Shown here: positions 5,502 to 6,726 of the stretch, in pieces
Numbering within the stretch: position 1 is the first letter of the stretch
Layout of the letters: the number at the start of each line of letters is the position of its first letter
NCBI GenBank assembly: GCA_944385305.1
Contig: CALWWS010000052.1
Coordinates: 1-6,726, forward strand
Reading direction: 5' to 3'
Length of the DNA: 6,726 nucleotides
From: an uncultured Oscillospiraceae bacterium
Lineage (GTDB): Bacteria; Bacillota; Clostridia; Oscillospirales; Oscillospiraceae
Translations under genes and position numbers: made by a program
Notes under the pieces: model-generated
Told to the model about the DNA's origin: nothing
The model's input: the letters and a program-made list of their open reading frames with translations, nothing else
Database searches by the model: none

Positions 5502-6311
5502 GGCCGCTACTTTACCACCGGGGAGATGGCCCGGCTGTGCGGCGTCACCAAGCACACCCTGTTTCACTACCACCAGATCGGAGTGTTCTCCCCGGCGGTG
5601 ACGGGGGAGAACGGATACCGCTACTATACCCCGCCCCAGGTGGAGGTCTTCGCCGTCATCTCCACCCTGCGGGAGCTGGGCATGCCCCTGTCCCAAATCC
5701 GCGCCTATCTGGACCGCCGCAGCCCCCGGGAGCTGGTGGAGCTGCTGGACCGGGAGGAGAGGCTGCTGGGGGAGAAGATCGCCCGGCTGGAGCAGATGCG
5801 CGCTCTGATCCGGCGCAAAGGCGCCCTCACCAGGCAGGCCATGGATCAGCAGCCCGGTCAGGTGAGGGTGGAGGAGCTGGGGGCGCGCCGCTTTCTTATG
5901 ACTCCCCTGGGTCCACTGGAGAGCGAGGCGGACTTTACCTCCCGCGCTGTGGAGCACACCCGCCGGTGCCAGGCGCTGGGCGTGGTCAGCCCCCACGCCA
6001 TCGGCGCCCTGCTGCGCCGGGAGGCAGCGGAGGGGGGCGACCTCCTCCAGGGCTACACCCACTGCTACACCCAGGTGGAGCGGGCTCCCCGCGGGGCCCG
6101 TCTGGTTACCGCCCCCGCCGGGCGCTACCTCACCCTGTGCCACACCGGCGGCTACGCCGCGCTGGATGCCAGCTACCGCCGCATGCTGGACTGGGCGGCG
6201 GAGCACCGCGCCCGGCTGGACGACTGCTTCTGGGAGGACACCCTGCTGGATGATCTGTCGGTCAAGGGCTACGACCACTATCTCCTCAAGCTCTCCATCC
6301 GCCTGCTCTGA
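5499..6311 (+). CDS. BmrR-like MerR family transcriptional activator with GyrI-like ligand-binding domain
   Basis: A 270-residue DNA-binding regulator, close in length to B. subtilis BmrR (about 278). The N-terminal winged helix-turn-helix includes YFTTGEMARLCGVTKHTLFHYHQIG (4-28) and the wing GENGYRYYTPPQ (36-47). A dimerising coiled coil follows (about 78-115, rich in Leu, Glu and Arg). The C-terminal GyrI/BmrR-type effector domain spans about 120-270 and ends with VKGYDHYLLKLSIRLL. The domain binds cationic lipophilic drugs in BmrR; the ligand here is unknown. The first ATG (5526) would remove most of helix 1 and has no spaced Shine-Dalgarno, so ACG at 5499 is proposed as the start. It is divergent from the MATE pump, with a MerR-type operator between them, and likely activates the pump and represses itself. 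The family is sure and the start is probable. Confidence 0.92.
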   Translation, partial: TGRYFTTGEMARLCGVTKHTLFHYHQIGVFSPAVTGENGYRYYTPPQVEVFAVISTLRELGMPLSQIRAYLDRRSPRELVELLDREERLLGEKIARLEQMRALIRRKGALTRQAMDQQPGQVRVEELGARRFLMTPLGPLESEADFTSRAVEHTRRCQALGVVSPHAIGALLRREAAEGGDLLQGYTHCYTQVERAPRGARLVTAPAGRYLTLCHTGGYAALDASYRRMLDWAAEHRARLDDCFWEDTLLDDLSVKGYDHYLLKLSIRLL

Positions 6312-6344
6312 CAGGCGGCATGGTTTTGGAAGGGACGGATATCT

Positions 6345-6726
6345 ATGGACAACATTACCCTCATCGGCATGCCCGGCTCGGGGAAGAGCACGGTGGGCGT
6401 GCTGCTGGCCAAGGCCCTGGGCTTTCAGTTTGTGGACACCGACCTGCTTCTCCAGCAGCGCCGGGGGGTGCTGCTCCAGGATCTGCTGGACAGTCTGGGT
6501 GTGGAGGGCTTCCTGGACGCAGAGGAGGAGACGGTGCGCGCCCTGACGTGCACCAAAAGCGTCATTGCCCCCGGGGGCAGCGTGGTCTGCCGGGAGGGGG
6601 GCATGGCCCGCCTGCGGCAGCTGGGGCCGGTGGTCTACCTCCGGGTGCCCCTGGCCGAGCTGGAGCGCCGCATTGCCAATATTACCACCCGGGGGATCGC
6701 CGTGGCCCCGGGACGGACTCTGGGGG
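6345..6726 (+). CDS. Shikimate-kinase-like P-loop kinase, C-terminus cut by the window edge
   Basis: The first 127 codons of a small kinase (family about 165-175 residues). The Walker A motif GMPGSGKST is at 8-16. DTD at 31-33 matches the Mg/shikimate aspartates, APGGSV at 75-80 stands where shikimate kinase has its GGG motif, and NITTRGI at 112-118 gives an Arg (116) near the lid. The overall order is that of AroK, which phosphorylates shikimate with ATP in aromatic amino acid synthesis. However, the FRxxE motif, whose Arg binds the shikimate carboxylate, reads FLDAE (56-60). The third Gly of GGG is Ser. It may be a divergent AroK or a kinase of another small molecule, so no symbol is given. 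The start ATG has GGAAGGG (6328-6334) 10 nt upstream. It begins 33 nt after the MerR stop on the same strand, with no clear promoter between them. Confidence 0.8.
   Translation, partial: MDNITLIGMPGSGKSTVGVLLAKALGFQFVDTDLLLQQRRGVLLQDLLDSLGVEGFLDAEEETVRALTCTKSVIAPGGSVVCREGGMARLRQLGPVVYLRVPLAELERRIANITTRGIAVAPGRTLG

Overview
The window (6,726 bp) is GC-rich, tightly packed bacterial DNA. It contains a sporulation-type YtaF membrane protein, strong AGGAGG-like ribosome binding sites, a non-ATG start, MepA-type MATE pumps and a BmrR-like MerR regulator. Together these suggest a high-GC Clostridia, plausibly an Oscillospiraceae relative such as Flavonifractor or Intestinimonas. That placement is an inference from gene style only. 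No rRNA, tRNA, CRISPR array, insertion sequence or phage feature was seen.

Layout. Left end, minus strand: the first ~410 codons of a PepD-type aminoacyl-histidine dipeptidase (start 1235, runs off the left edge), with a probable one-base frameshift in a run of six C at 59-64. It has its own extended -10 promoter and a leader with overlapping hairpins. Next, still minus strand, is ytaF (1351-1920). Divergent from ytaF, on the plus strand, is a two-gene unit: an HD-domain hydrolase (2046-2630) and, five bases later, a MATE efflux pump that begins with TTG at 2636. A strong hairpin at 4032-4068 separates this pump from a second, convergent MATE pump (4078-5415, minus strand). The second pump is divergent from a BmrR-like MerR regulator (about 5499-6311, plus strand). 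A shikimate-kinase-like P-loop kinase starts at 6345 and runs off the right edge.

How the parts work together. The clearest circuit is the MerR regulator with the second MATE pump. Their 83-bp intergenic region holds two face-to-face promoters whose -10 boxes overlap. The pump promoter has the 19-bp spacer typical of MerR-activated promoters, with a perfect 7-1-7 palindrome inside it. This predicts a drug- or metabolite-sensing switch that activates the pump and represses its own gene. The regulator's conserved N-terminus extends upstream of its first ATG, to an ACG codon with a well-placed Shine-Dalgarno, so it probably starts at a non-AUG codon or has lost its ATG. The other genes look like ordinary housekeeping or accessory genes. 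I see no evidence of a wholly new system. The points worth following up are the promoter architecture, the start codon, the frameshift and the atypical kinase.
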